A DNA stretch of 64,000 bases from Microbacterium sp. 8M (GTDB taxonomy: Bacteria; Actinomycetota; Actinomycetes; Actinomycetales; Microbacteriaceae): positions 3,224,222 to 3,288,221 of the forward strand of contig NZ_LR733284.1 in the NCBI RefSeq assembly GCF_902506375.1, written 5' to 3'. The notes beneath the pieces are model-generated. The model saw only the letters and a program-made list of their open reading frames with translations, ran no database searches and had not been told where the DNA came from. Positions within the stretch are counted from its first letter, which is position 1. Every line of letters begins with the position of its first letter. This document shows, piece after piece, positions 44,782-53,735 of the stretch. Position numbers and translations under genes: made by a program.

Positions 44782-44800
44782 TTACGTCGTAATATTATGT
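44782..44800 (-). promoter_or_regulatory. Promoter and palindrome of the importer operon
   Basis: TTACGTCGTAA (44782-44792) is an 11-bp palindrome. Just upstream on the minus strand is an AT-rich ACATAATATTA in which CATAAT or TAATAT could serve as -10, placing the palindrome over the transcription start, as for a repressor site. No clear -35 is seen. Confidence 0.45.
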
Positions 44801-45110
44801 CTCCGGAGTCGTTTCCGCTAGTGATTCATCCGATGTATCTCGGTGCGGGCCCTCCCGAGCAGCAAGAGGCCCTGGTGACGCGAGGGATCGACATCCGAAG
44901 ACGGCGCCTATGCGGCCCCGCCCCCTGAGACGGCGTGCGGCAGCCCGTCGGATCCGATCACGTCCGCCTCGGCGGCCACGCGCACCACGGCCGTCGAGGA
45001 GGCGTCGGGCGCTTGGCCGTCGCCCATGATCAGCGGTCTCCGCCCGCTCCGGACGGGACCGGCGGTCGTTCGCGGAGGACTGGCGGTGAGACGTCCGCCG
45101 GATCCGCGGC
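44801..45110. other. Intergenic stretch without a convincing gene
   Basis: About 310 bases between the importer promoter and the end of the DUF6510 gene. I find no ORF with a credible start, codon pattern and homologue, no tRNA, and no clear hairpin. A 39-codon leftward frame is discussed under rejected items. It may hold the upstream regulatory region of the importer operon. Confidence 0.6.
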
Positions 45111-45368
45111 TCAGCGCGCCGGGATCTCGATCGCGCCCGTGCCGGTGAAGTTCACGAAGGTGCGGTCGTCGCCCTCGACGACGGTGAGCAGCACCTGACC
45201 GCAGGCAGCGCACCGGGCGACGGTGCCGGCGGCGCTGCGGAACACGATCGTCGTGGCGAGCTCGCCGACAGTGCCGCACCCGTTGCACCGCGCCCGCGCG
45301 CCGGTCGCGTCGAAGGACAGTAGGTCGGCCAGAGCTCCCGCCAGCAGATTCCCGTCGAAGTGCTGCAT
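45111..45368 (-). CDS. DUF6510 family protein
   Basis: 85-residue protein with two CxxC pairs (CNGC at about residue 28 and CAAC at about 53), forming a probable zinc ribbon, and the pattern MQHFDGNLLAGALADLLSFD typical of actinobacterial DUF6510. Function is unknown. TGGAGGAA precedes the ATG, which shares its first base with the stop of the flavin reductase gene. It is the third gene of a unit with a molybdenum oxidoreductase and a ferredoxin-reductase-like protein, so a role in that electron-transfer system is likely. Confidence 0.85.
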   Translation of the reverse strand: MQHFDGNLLAGALADLLSFDATGARARCNGCGTVGELATTIVFRSAAGTVARCAACGQVLLTVVEGDDRTFVNFTGTGAIEIPAR

Positions 45369-46132
45369 CAGGTTCCTCCATAGCGCTCGGTGCGGATCGC
45401 CCGCGGATCGTGCCCCAGGTCGACGAGCCACGCCGCGACCTGTTCGACGAAGGCCGTGGCCCCGCACACGTACACGAGGGGCTCGACCTCGGGGCCGAAC
45501 GCCGCCGCGGCCAGGCGCTCGCGGGTGAGACGTCCGACCGGCACGTCGTCGCCCGCGGGCGCGCGCCGCGTGAAGACGAAGTCGGCCACGAACGGCGCGG
45601 ACGCCTCCGCCGCCGCTGCGAGCTCCTCCGCGAAGAACACGTCGTCGGGCGTGCGCACCGAGTACAGCAGGCGGAACGGCGTCGCATCAGCCGCGTCGAG
45701 GTGCGCCTGCGCGATGGCGTAGAGCGGGACGACGCCCGATCCGCCGGCGATGAGCTGGACCGGGCGCCCGGCCGTGCCGTCGGTCGGGGCGCGCCAGACG
45801 AAGTAAGCGCCGAGCGGTCCGTGCACCTCCAGCCGGTCCCCCGCCCGCAGCTCGTCGATGAGGAACGGCGACACCTCGCCGCCCGGAACCCGCGCGACCG
45901 CGAGCACGACCTGCGTTCCGTCACCCGAGGACGCGATCGAGTACGACCGCGTCGCCGTGTACCCGTCGGGCGCGGTGAGCCGCACATCGAGGTGCTGACC
46001 CGGGAGGTTCCCCGGCCATCCCGCCACGTCGAGCCGGATGCGCGCGGCGGTCGGCGTCTCGCGGCGGACCTCGACGACGTCGGCCACGTGCCAGGCCGTG
46101 CGCGGCAGGATGCGCTCCGTCGCCACGCTCAC
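45368..46132 (-). CDS. FAD-dependent ferredoxin-reductase-like oxidoreductase
   Basis: 254-residue flavoprotein. The FAD-binding motif is TRSYSIAS (RxYS), the pyridine-nucleotide motif GGSGVVPLYAIA, and the C-terminal VYVCGATAFVEQVA completes the ferredoxin-NADP reductase fold. There is no fused iron-sulfur domain, so it passes electrons between NAD(P)H and a separate partner, most simply the molybdenum enzyme encoded just upstream (GTGA overlap). The GTG is chosen because GGAGGAG stands at correct spacing. Confidence 0.92.
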   Translation of the reverse strand: MSVATERILPRTAWHVADVVEVRRETPTAARIRLDVAGWPGNLPGQHLDVRLTAPDGYTATRSYSIASSGDGTQVVLAVARVPGGEVSPFLIDELRAGDRLEVHGPLGAYFVWRAPTDGTAGRPVQLIAGGSGVVPLYAIAQAHLDAADATPFRLLYSVRTPDDVFFAEELAAAAEASAPFVADFVFTRRAPAGDDVPVGRLTRERLAAAAFGPEVEPLVYVCGATAFVEQVAAWLVDLGHDPRAIRTERYGGT

Positions 46133-46719
46133 CAGTAGCGCTCCTCCTTCCACGGATCCCCGTGGAGGTGGTATCCGTTCTGCTCCCAGAATCCGGGCTC
46201 GTCGGCGGGCAGCAGCTCCAGTCCGCGGATCCACTTCGCGCTCTTCCAGAAGTACAGGTGCGGCACGAGCAGGCGGGCGGGTCCGCCGTGCTCGGGATCG
46301 AGGGGTTCCCCCTCGAACTCGAACGCGATCCAGGCCTTGCCGCCGCGGAGGTCCTCGAGCGGCACGTTCGTCGTGTAGCCACCGTAGCTGTGCGCCATCG
46401 CGTACTCGTCCGAGGTGTCGACGTCGGCGAGCAGCGTGTCGATCGAGACGCCCCGCCAGTGCGTGCCGAGCTTGGACCAGTGCGTGACGCAGTGGATGTC
46501 GACGACGACGTCCTCGATGTCGAGCCGCTGGAACTCGTCCCAGGTCCAGCGCCGCTCCCCCGCCGCGCTGCGGATCGTGAACTCCCAGTCGTCCGTGGCG
46601 ATCTGCGGCGTCGGACCCGCGGAGAGCACCGGGAAGTCGTGCACCAGGGTCTGCCCCGGTGGCAGTCGATCGTCCGGATCACGGCGGCGACCGGTGAACC
46701 CTCGGGTGATGAACGACAT
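46129..46719 (-). CDS. Molybdopterin-dependent sulfite oxidase-like oxidoreductase
   Basis: 196-residue protein consisting of the molybdopterin-binding core of the sulfite oxidase/MsrP superfamily. The molybdenum-coordinating cysteine is in DIHCVTHWSKLGTHWRGV, and PHLYFWKSAKWIRGLELL is the conserved C-terminal part. No twin-arginine signal is visible, so unlike MsrP it may be cytoplasmic. In this compact form it occurs with a flavin reductase and DUF6510 in Actinomycetota. The substrate is unknown. GAGAGGGG precedes the ATG. It heads the three-gene unit. Confidence 0.92.
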   Translation of the reverse strand: MSFITRGFTGRRRDPDDRLPPGQTLVHDFPVLSAGPTPQIATDDWEFTIRSAAGERRWTWDEFQRLDIEDVVVDIHCVTHWSKLGTHWRGVSIDTLLADVDTSDEYAMAHSYGGYTTNVPLEDLRGGKAWIAFEFEGEPLDPEHGGPARLLVPHLYFWKSAKWIRGLELLPADEPGFWEQNGYHLHGDPWKEERYW

Positions 46720-46819
46720 CGCGAGCCCCTCTCCAGGCACGGCGCCTCCGGCGCGGACAGGCCCAGCCTGTCACCCGCGCGCGGCCGGCGCCAGTGCACC
46801 GCCGGTCCAGAATGGTCCC

Positions 46820-48442
46820 ATGAATGCGCAGAGCGCCGACACGACGACGGCACCGGTCACGACGGCCGGATCGGCGTGGGCTCCGTTGCGGCATAGGGTG
46901 TTCCGCGCGCTCTGGCTGGCGCAGACCGGATCCAACCTCGGCGGGTGGATGCAGACCGTCGCCGCGCAGTGGTTCCTCATCCAGGCGGGATCCGGATCCG
47001 CGATCGTCGCGTGGGTGCAGGCCGCGAGCCTGCTGCCCGTGCTGTTCCTGTCGCTCTTCGCAGGCGTGCTGGCCGATCGGTTCGACCGGCGGGGCTGGCT
47101 GCTCGCCATGAACATCCTGTCGGCGGCCCTCGCCCTCGTGCTCACGGTGCTGTCCTGGACCGGCGTGCTCGGCGCGCCGTCGCTGCTGCTCATGACGTTC
47201 CTGCTCGGCTCCTCCGCCGCGCTCAGCGCCCCGGCCTGGCAGGCGATCCAGCCCGACCTCGTGCCCCGGGAGGAGATCCCCGCGGCCGCCGCTCTGGGCG
47301 GCATCACCGTCAACGCCGCGCGAGCGGTCGGACCCGCGATCGCCGGGATCCTCGTCGCGTGGACCGGCCCGACGTTCGTGTTCGCGCTCAACGCGGTGTC
47401 GTTCCTCGGCGTCGTGATCGCCCTGATGCGCTGGCCCCGGCCGGAGCAACCGGCCCGGGGCTGGGTCGAACCGTTCGGCGACTCGCTCGTGGCGGGGCTG
47501 CGGTATCTCGGCTCCGGTCCCGTCGTGCGCCGCCTGCTGCTGCGCAGCCTGCTGTTCGCGATCCCCGCCAGCGCACTGTGGTCGCTGCTGCCCTCGGCCG
47601 CGGGCGGCCTCCTCGGCCTGGGCGCGACCGGCTACGGCCTCCTGCTCGGGGGGCTCGGGGTGGGCTCCATCCTCGGCGCGGTGCTGATGCCGTTCCTCAC
47701 CCGGCGTCTGTCGGCCTCGGCGGTTCTCGGGCTCTCCGCCGCGGTCTTCGCCGCCGGCACCGTGAGCGTGGCCTGGTGGCCGCTGCCCGTGGTCGTGCCG
47801 GCGCTGCTGATCACGGGGATCGCATGGACGGCGACCCTCACCACCCTGAACGCGGCCATGCAGCTCAGTGCCGCACCGTGGGTGCGGGCGCGTGCGATCT
47901 CGGCCTACCTCCTCGTGCTGCTGGGCGGCCAGGGCCTCGGCGCGTTCCTCTGGGGCGCGGTGAGCGCGATGGCCGGGGTGGCGGTCACCCTGGCGGTGGC
48001 GGCGGGGCTGCTGCTGCTCGTCGCGGCGAGCGTGCTGGTGCTCCCGCTGAGTCCGCAGACCGGGCGCCTGGACCGGTCGATCCGGCCGTACTGCGCGCCG
48101 GAGCCGAGTCTCGTCTTCGATCCCGAGCCCGACGACGGTCCGGTCGCCGTGACCGTGACCTACCGGGTCGCGCCCGAGCGCGAGCCGGCGTTCCTCGCGG
48201 CGATGAGGCCGCTGCGCGACAGCCGCCGCAGGACGGGCGCGACGGGGTGGACCCTGGAGCGCGCGGGCGAGGAGCCGGGGACCTTCCTCGAGGGATTCCG
48301 GGTGCGCTCATGGGGCGAGTACACGGCCTCGCGCACTGCGCGCTGGACCGGGAGTGACGCGGCCGTGATGGCCCGCGTGCTCGAGACCGCCGACGTCGTC
48401 TCGGAGGCCCACGCGTTCGCCGTGCGACTGCCGCGGCGCTGA
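46820..48442 (+). CDS. MFS transporter with C-terminal soluble domain
   Basis: 540-residue major facilitator of the EntS/DHA3 type (FRALWLAQTGSNLGGWMQTVAAQWFL at the N-terminus, GVLADRFDRR between TM2 and TM3, SAPAWQAIQPDLVP). About 12 helices span residues 20-410. A soluble extension of about 110 residues follows (VTYRVAPEREPAFLAAM ... GATGWTLERAGEEPG), resembling an antibiotic-biosynthesis-monooxygenase-like/dimeric alpha-beta barrel fold. MFS proteins fused to such domains are common in Actinomycetota and are exporters of unknown substrates. It stands alone, divergent from the molybdenum oxidoreductase unit. Confidence 0.88.
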   Translation: MNAQSADTTTAPVTTAGSAWAPLRHRVFRALWLAQTGSNLGGWMQTVAAQWFLIQAGSGSAIVAWVQAASLLPVLFLSLFAGVLADRFDRRGWLLAMNILSAALALVLTVLSWTGVLGAPSLLLMTFLLGSSAALSAPAWQAIQPDLVPREEIPAAAALGGITVNAARAVGPAIAGILVAWTGPTFVFALNAVSFLGVVIALMRWPRPEQPARGWVEPFGDSLVAGLRYLGSGPVVRRLLLRSLLFAIPASALWSLLPSAAGGLLGLGATGYGLLLGGLGVGSILGAVLMPFLTRRLSASAVLGLSAAVFAAGTVSVAWWPLPVVVPALLITGIAWTATLTTLNAAMQLSAAPWVRARAISAYLLVLLGGQGLGAFLWGAVSAMAGVAVTLAVAAGLLLLVAASVLVLPLSPQTGRLDRSIRPYCAPEPSLVFDPEPDDGPVAVTVTYRVAPEREPAFLAAMRPLRDSRRRTGATGWTLERAGEEPGTFLEGFRVRSWGEYTASRTARWTGSDAAVMARVLETADVVSEAHAFAVRLPRR

Positions 48443-48464
48443 GGACCCGGGCGCCCGCGGCCGC

Positions 48465-49388
48465 TCAGAGCGACGCGCCGTCGGCGGGGACCACGGGCGC
48501 CTGCGGCGCGGGCGGCCAGTCCGCGAGGCGCGCGGCCGCCTCGGCCGTCGCCCGCAGGAACTCGCCGACCAGCGCGTCCGGATCCGGCGCGCGGCGCACC
48601 GCCTCATACGGCAGCAGGAACTCGCCCAGGGCCGCATCGAAGTACGCCTCCTCCGGCACCTCCGCGGCCGCGTACCCCTCCGGCGCCGGATACGCGTAGG
48701 CGTAGAACGCGCCCTCCGCGCCGCCGCCCGGCCAGAACCCCGCGCTGCTGAGCTCGTCCGAGTAACCCTCCACCATCACGCTGTCCGGACAGTTGGGCGC
48801 ACCACCGGGGTGCGCCGGCGCCGGCCGCCCCGAGAAGCGCGTCACCGCGAGATCCATCGCACCCCAGAAGTAGTGCACCGGGCTCACCTTGCCGCGGAAC
48901 GCCGAGCGGGATCTCCGCAGCACCCGATCCGCCTGCACCAGCTGCTGCCAGAACAGCCGGGCGTGCTCGGCGTCGTAGGTCGCGTGCACGGTGTCGTCGG
49001 GGAACGGGATGGCCTCGGCCACCTCGTTCGGCACCGGATGGATGCGCACGTCCACGTCCAACCGGGACAGCAGGGCCATCACCTCGGCGTAGAAGCGCGC
49101 AACCGATCCCCCGAGGGGGAGCGTCTCGCTCCGCCCGTCACTGGTGCGCGCGATGAGAACGTGCTCGACGAAGTCGAACGAGAGCTCCAGGATCCGGTCG
49201 CCGACCGGGATCGCTCCGGTCGTGAGCCCGCGCGCGTCGACGAACAGCGTGACGTGCCACCAGTGGTTCACCGGGGCGGCGAGCACCATCTTGACCTTGC
49301 CGACGATCTGCGTGTACATGTGCAGCGTCTCCCGTGTGGCCGTCCAGTCGTCGACGGCGAGAGCGGGCCAGGCGGGGTTCGTGGGCAC
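48465..49388 (-). CDS. DUF5996 family protein
   Basis: 307-residue soluble protein of a conserved family of unknown function. The characteristic N-terminal half (WTATRETLHMYTQIVGKVKM, then VNHWWHVTLFVDARGL) and central FRGKVSPVHYFWGAMDLAVTRF are clear. Histidines and tryptophans cluster in conserved positions, which suggests a metal or ligand site. GAGGAGGAC precedes the GTG start. It stands alone, convergent with the MFS gene and divergent from the antiporter. Confidence 0.88.
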   Translation of the reverse strand: MPTNPAWPALAVDDWTATRETLHMYTQIVGKVKMVLAAPVNHWWHVTLFVDARGLTTGAIPVGDRILELSFDFVEHVLIARTSDGRSETLPLGGSVARFYAEVMALLSRLDVDVRIHPVPNEVAEAIPFPDDTVHATYDAEHARLFWQQLVQADRVLRRSRSAFRGKVSPVHYFWGAMDLAVTRFSGRPAPAHPGGAPNCPDSVMVEGYSDELSSAGFWPGGGAEGAFYAYAYPAPEGYAAAEVPEEAYFDAALGEFLLPYEAVRRAPDPDALVGEFLRATAEAAARLADWPPAPQAPVVPADGASL

Positions 49389-49544
49389 GGCGTCCTCCTC
49401 GATCGGGGACACTCTACCGAGCCTGCGGTGGGCTCCGGAGTCGTCGGCGCTTCGTCGGGACCGGACCGTCGCCGTCCGGCCGCGATCGGCACCGTGGTCC
49501 GGCGTCCACCGCGAAACGGATCGCTCCCCGGCCTGTAACGGCGC

Positions 49545-49620
49545 CGAAACACCGGGGTGCGACGCTGGGCGCAGGCGAAGCTCCTCGAGTCGGCGTCGCG
49601 AAGGCGGGACCCCGGTTTCG
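49545..49620 (+). promoter_or_regulatory. Strongly structured 5' leader RNA of the Na+/H+ antiporter gene (riboswitch candidate)
   Basis: Two nested helices are seen. The outer one pairs CGAAAC (49545-49550) and CGGGGT (49553-49558) with ACCCCG (49609-49614) and GTTTCG (49615-49620), giving 12 pairs interrupted by a 2-base bulge (AC). The inner one is GCGACGC (49559-49565) with GCGTCGC (49593-49599). The 27-base apical loop includes TCCTC (49582-49586), complementary to the GAGGA of the ribosome site (49644-49648). The element ends 34 bases before the ATG. Nested helices, an asymmetric internal loop and a possible anti-Shine-Dalgarno are riboswitch-like; no known class is assigned. Confidence 0.5.
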
Positions 49621-49654
49621 CCGCACCGCCCCCTGCTCCCGGAGAGGACTGCTC

Positions 49655-51226
49655 ATGGATCCGCTCACCACGTTCGTCCTGGTCGGCGCCCTCGTCGTGG
49701 GAGCAGCCTGGCTGGCCCCGCGGCTGCACGTGCCGGCCGCGTTGCTGCAGCTCCTGTTCGGCCTGCTGGCGGGCCTGTTCCCGGAGGTCCGCAGCATCCA
49801 CCTCCCGTCCGACGCGGTGCTGGTGCTGTTCCTCCCGGCACTGCTGTTCTGGGAGGCGCTGATGACACCCCTGCGCGAGGTGCGCCGCGATCTCCGGGTG
49901 ATCCTGCTGCTGAGCACGCTGCTGGTCGTCGCGACCACGTTCGGCACCGCAGGGATCGGCGTCGCCCTCGGCTGGGGGTGGCTGCCTGCGCTCGTCCTCG
50001 GCGCGGCGCTGGCGCCCACCGATGCGACCGCCGTGGGCGCGCTCACCCGCGCGCTCCCCCATCGGAACGTCATCCAGCTGCGGGCCGAGAGCCTGGTGAA
50101 CGACGGCACCGCGCTGGTCATCTACACGATCGTGATCGGACTGGCGGCCAGCGGCGCCCACTACTCCGGCTGGGATGTCACGGGCCTCGTCGCCCTGGCC
50201 TACGGCGGCGGCGCCGTGGTCGGCCTGCTCGCGGGTCTGCTGGGCACGCTTGCGCTCCGGCGCCTGGACGATCCTCTCCTGCACAACGCCGCGCTCGTGC
50301 TGGTGCCCTTCGCGGCCTTCCTCGCGGCCGAACAGATCCACGCCTCCGGCGTCATCGCGGTCGTCATCGCCGGGCTGTATCTGAGCCGAACCGGACCGCG
50401 GTCCGGCACCCCGCAGTCCCGCCAGCAGCGGGACGGGTTCTGGACGCTGGCCAGCGCGGGGCTCAACGGCGCCCTGTTCGTCCTGATAGGCATCGAGGCG
50501 CAGTCCGCGATGCGTTCCGTGCCGCTGCAGAGCATCCCCACGCTCCTGCTGCTCTGCGTGCTGATCTGGATCGCGATCCTGCTCATCCGCTTCGCGTTCC
50601 AGATGATCACGACCTGGGGGATCCGGCTGGTGGACCGCAGCCCTGCCCAGCGTCAGAAGCGGATGACGCATCGGGCCAGGGTCGTCTCGACGGTCGCAGG
50701 CTTCCGCGGTGCCATCTCGCTGGCCGTCGCACTGGCCGTCCCGGCGGACATGCCGGGACGCGCGGAGATCATCTTCGTCGCCACCGGCGTCATCATCCTC
50801 ACGATCCTCGCGCAGGGAATGCTCCTGCCCGCGGTGATCCGGTGGGCGCGCTTCGAACCCGACACGATGGTCGCGGCCGAGTTCACGCGCGCGCACCGCA
50901 CCGCGCTGCTCTCGGCGATCCACGCGTCTCCGGCACTCGCCCGCGAGATCGACGTCCCCGAGCACATCCGCGAGCGCGTCGTGACGGAGTATCGCGAACG
51001 CCTGGAGCGGATCGGCGGCGCCCCGGAGCCGGGACGCAGCACGCGACGGGATCTGGACCACGACTACGCGGCCCTCAACCTCGCCCTCGTGGACCACGCC
51101 CGTGACGTCGTGATCCGCCTCCGCAACCACGGCGCGATCAGCGACGCCACCCTGCACCGCCTGCAGACGCGTCTGGATCGCGACGCGCTGCACCTCACCC
51201 CCGCCTCCGCGGACCGACACGACTGA
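49655..51226 (+). CDS. Na+/H+ antiporter, CPA1 (NhaP/NHE) family
   Basis: 523-residue membrane antiporter with about twelve helices in the first 410 residues. The ion-binding helices show APTDATAVGALTR (TD motif) and ESLVNDGTALVIY (ND motif), which mark electroneutral CPA1 antiporters; GFRGAISLAVALAVP is the conserved arginine segment. A cytoplasmic helical C-terminus of about 110 residues (RERVVTEYRERLERIGG) may regulate it. It exports Na+ (or K+/Li+) for protons, supporting pH and salt tolerance. GGAGAGGA precedes the ATG; a structured leader RNA lies just upstream. Confidence 0.93.
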   Translation: MDPLTTFVLVGALVVGAAWLAPRLHVPAALLQLLFGLLAGLFPEVRSIHLPSDAVLVLFLPALLFWEALMTPLREVRRDLRVILLLSTLLVVATTFGTAGIGVALGWGWLPALVLGAALAPTDATAVGALTRALPHRNVIQLRAESLVNDGTALVIYTIVIGLAASGAHYSGWDVTGLVALAYGGGAVVGLLAGLLGTLALRRLDDPLLHNAALVLVPFAAFLAAEQIHASGVIAVVIAGLYLSRTGPRSGTPQSRQQRDGFWTLASAGLNGALFVLIGIEAQSAMRSVPLQSIPTLLLLCVLIWIAILLIRFAFQMITTWGIRLVDRSPAQRQKRMTHRARVVSTVAGFRGAISLAVALAVPADMPGRAEIIFVATGVIILTILAQGMLLPAVIRWARFEPDTMVAAEFTRAHRTALLSAIHASPALAREIDVPEHIRERVVTEYRERLERIGGAPEPGRSTRRDLDHDYAALNLALVDHARDVVIRLRNHGAISDATLHRLQTRLDRDALHLTPASADRHD

Positions 51227-51335
51227 CCCGCCACGGCTCCGAGCGTCGCAGACGCAGCCGATGATGCCGGATCCGTCCGGTGATCGTGCTCGATGACGCC
51301 TCGCGCCGACGCTCCGTCGCCCGTAGATTTCAAGG

Positions 51336-52277
51336 GTGTCCAAGCGTGTCGTCGTCGTCGTCCTGCCCCATGTGAACCTGCTCGATCTGTCAGGTCCGGT
51401 GCAGGCGTTCTCCGCGGCGACCCGCTTCGGAGCCGACTACGAGCTGGCGTTCGTCTCCCCGGATCCGCTCGTGACGTCCGCCCAGGGACTCGAGCTGGCC
51501 GCCCTCACCGGTCTGACGTCCGTGCGCGACAGCGACCTCGTGCTCGTCCCGGGCACGGATCTGACGATGTCGCTGGAGCTCGCCCCGGATGTGATCGGGT
51601 GGATCCGCGAGGCCGCGCACGCCGGCGCGCAGATCGCGTCCGTATGCACGGGGGCGTTCCTCCTGGGCGAGGCGGGACTGCTGGACGGGCACCGCTGCAC
51701 GGCGCACTGGAGCGTGATCGAGCACATGCGCGAGCGCTACCCGCGCGCGCGGGTCGTGGACGACGTCCTGTTCGTCATGGACGGGTCCATCCTCACAAGC
51801 GCCGGCATCGCCTCCGGGATCGACCTCTCGCTCGCCATCATCGAGCAGGATCACGGCGCCGCGCTCGCTGCCCGCGTCGCGCGCGAGCTGGTGGTCTATC
51901 TGCGCCGCAACGGGACCGCGGCGCCGACCAGCCCGTTCGTGGAGTTCCGCGATCACGTCGTCCCCGAGGTGCAGGCCGTGCAGCAGATCCTGTCCGACGG
52001 CTTCTCGCAGCACTACACGCTCGAGGAGCTCTCGCGAGCGGTGCACCTCGCGCCCCGCACGCTGACCAGCAAGTTCGTCCGCACCGTCGGCATGACCCCG
52101 CTGCAATACCAGCAGACCCTGCGCATCGGCCACGCCACAGCGCTGCTGTCCTCGACCGATCTCTCGGTCGAGGCGATCTCACTGGCGTGCGGGTACGCCG
52201 ACGCCCGGCAGCTGCGGCGCGTCTTCGCGCAGGTGCACGGCCTGTCGCCGCGCGAGTACCGCGCCTCCCTCCGCTAG
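51336..52277 (+). CDS. GlxA family transcriptional regulator (DJ-1/PfpI domain plus AraC HTH)
   Basis: 313-residue regulator. The N-terminal 190 residues form a DJ-1/PfpI domain with the nucleophile cysteine in SVCTGAFLLGEAG; the C-terminal 100 residues hold two AraC-type helix-turn-helix motifs (HYTLEELSRAVHLAPRTLTSKF and LSVEAISLACGYADARQLRRVF). Such GlxA/FtrA-like proteins regulate catabolism or stress genes. TAGATT ends six bases before the GTG and no spaced Shine-Dalgarno exists, so the message may be leaderless. The next gene encodes a membrane-attached DJ-1 protein. Confidence 0.92.
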   Translation: MSKRVVVVVLPHVNLLDLSGPVQAFSAATRFGADYELAFVSPDPLVTSAQGLELAALTGLTSVRDSDLVLVPGTDLTMSLELAPDVIGWIREAAHAGAQIASVCTGAFLLGEAGLLDGHRCTAHWSVIEHMRERYPRARVVDDVLFVMDGSILTSAGIASGIDLSLAIIEQDHGAALAARVARELVVYLRRNGTAAPTSPFVEFRDHVVPEVQAVQQILSDGFSQHYTLEELSRAVHLAPRTLTSKFVRTVGMTPLQYQQTLRIGHATALLSSTDLSVEAISLACGYADARQLRRVFAQVHGLSPREYRASLR

Positions 52278-52351
52278 CACGCCCTCTCCCCACGTCCCAC
52301 GGCGACAGCCCGTCGCCGTCTCCTCCACCGACCCCTTCTTCGGAGCCCTTC

Positions 52352-53712
52352 ATGAACACCTTCCTTCGGCGCGCCCTGCTCACGGTCGGCGGCGTCATCC
52401 TCGCGACGGCCGTCTTCGGCGGCGTCGCTGTCGCCGGCTTCACCACGACGATGGCGCAGGACTTCGCGCCGCTCCCCGCCCGCTCCTCCGCGGAGCCGGC
52501 GGCGACCCGGCCCGCCGCGTCCGACCGGATCCAGGTCGCGATCCTCCTCGGGCGCAACGGCACGGTCGCGACCGACGCGATGGGGCCTTACGGCGTGTTC
52601 GCCGCGTCCGAGCGCTTCGACGTGCGCACGGTCGCGGCATCGCGCACCCCGATCGCCCTGTCGGGCGGGCTCACCACCGTGCCCGACGCGTCGTTCGCGG
52701 ACTACGAGTCCGGGCGGCTGCCCCGCCCCGACCTCGTCGTCGTCCCCGCGATCGCCGACCCGTCAGGGGCAGAGGAGGCGGATCTGCGCGCGTTCATCGA
52801 GACCACGCACGATGCCGGCGCCCGCATCATGGGCGTCTGCGCCGGTGCGCGCGTGCTCGTGGAGACGACGGGGCTCGACGGCAAGCGGGCGACGTCGTTC
52901 TGGTCCGACATCGACGGGATGACCTCGACTCACCCGGAGACCACGTGGGTGCGGGGAGAGCGCTGGGTCGAGGACGGTGACGTGCTCACCACCGCGGGCG
53001 TGAGCTCAGGCATCGCCGCCAGCCTGCACGTCGTGCAGCAGCGGGCGGGCACGGCCGAGGCCGTGCGGATCGCCGACGAGGTGCGCTACCCGCACTGGAG
53101 CCCGGACGCGTCGACGAGCATCCCCGTCAACACGTCTCGCTCGCGGACTACCCGTATGTGCTCGGCGCCACGATGCCGTGGGGGCAGCCCCGCTACGGCC
53201 TCGGGCTGACACCGGGCGTGGACGAGATCGATGTCGCCGCGGCCGCCGAGCTCTACGGCGGAGCCGCGTTCACCGCGCACGTCGTCCCCGTCGCCGAGAG
53301 CGGCGAGATCACCACGCGGCACGGCATGACGCTGCTCGCCACACCTGTGGCGAAGGCGGGCAAGCTCGACCGTCTCGTGATCCCCGGCGCGACCTCGCGC
53401 ACGCCGCTCGCGGCTGCCGCCCCCGACGTCCCGGTGTTCCTCCCGGCCGCGGCGGCCGGCACGGGCAACACGAGCTTCGACCCGATCCTCGCCGACATCG
53501 CGCGCTCCGACGGGCGTCACGTGGCTCAGACCGCGGCGAAGTACATCGAGTATCCGCTCCCGGCGCTGCCGCAGCAGGGAGGGGCGCCCGTGCGCGTCAC
53601 CGTGATCGCGATCCTCGCCGCGGCTCTCGCGATCGCCGTCGGCCTGGTCCCCGCGCTGATCAGCCGGATCCGGGTCCGGCGCCGCGGCGCCGCTCGTCCG
53701 CAGGCGCGGTGA
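52352..53712 (+). pseudogene. Membrane-anchored double DJ-1/PfpI protein, broken by a frameshift
   Basis: A gene starting MNTFLRRALL with an N-terminal signal/transmembrane helix, a first DJ-1/PfpI domain (GVCAGARVLVETTG nucleophile elbow), a second domain (IDVAAAAELYGGAAFTAHVVP) and a C-terminal transmembrane helix before a basic tail. The reading frame changes near 53131-53133: frame one ends at 53209 in non-family sequence, while the other frame continues as VSLADYPYVLGA to 53712. Adding one base there restores a smooth family-like sequence, so a single-base deletion (or sequencing error) is the simplest explanation. GGAG precedes the ATG. Likely co-transcribed with the GlxA-type regulator. 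Confidence 0.8.
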
Positions 53713-53735
53713 CGCCGACGCCGGGCGTCCGTCCC

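Noticed and set aside
44908..45027. A 39-codon leftward frame (starts MGDGQAPDASS)
   Set aside because: The start has only a distant GGAG, the product is Ala/Gly rich with no hydrophobic core or known family, and such frames are frequent by chance here.
53120..53160. Programmed ribosomal frameshifting in the DJ-1 gene
   Set aside because: No slippery heptamer and no downstream hairpin or internal ribosome site is seen at the frame change; a plain one-base deletion explains it better.
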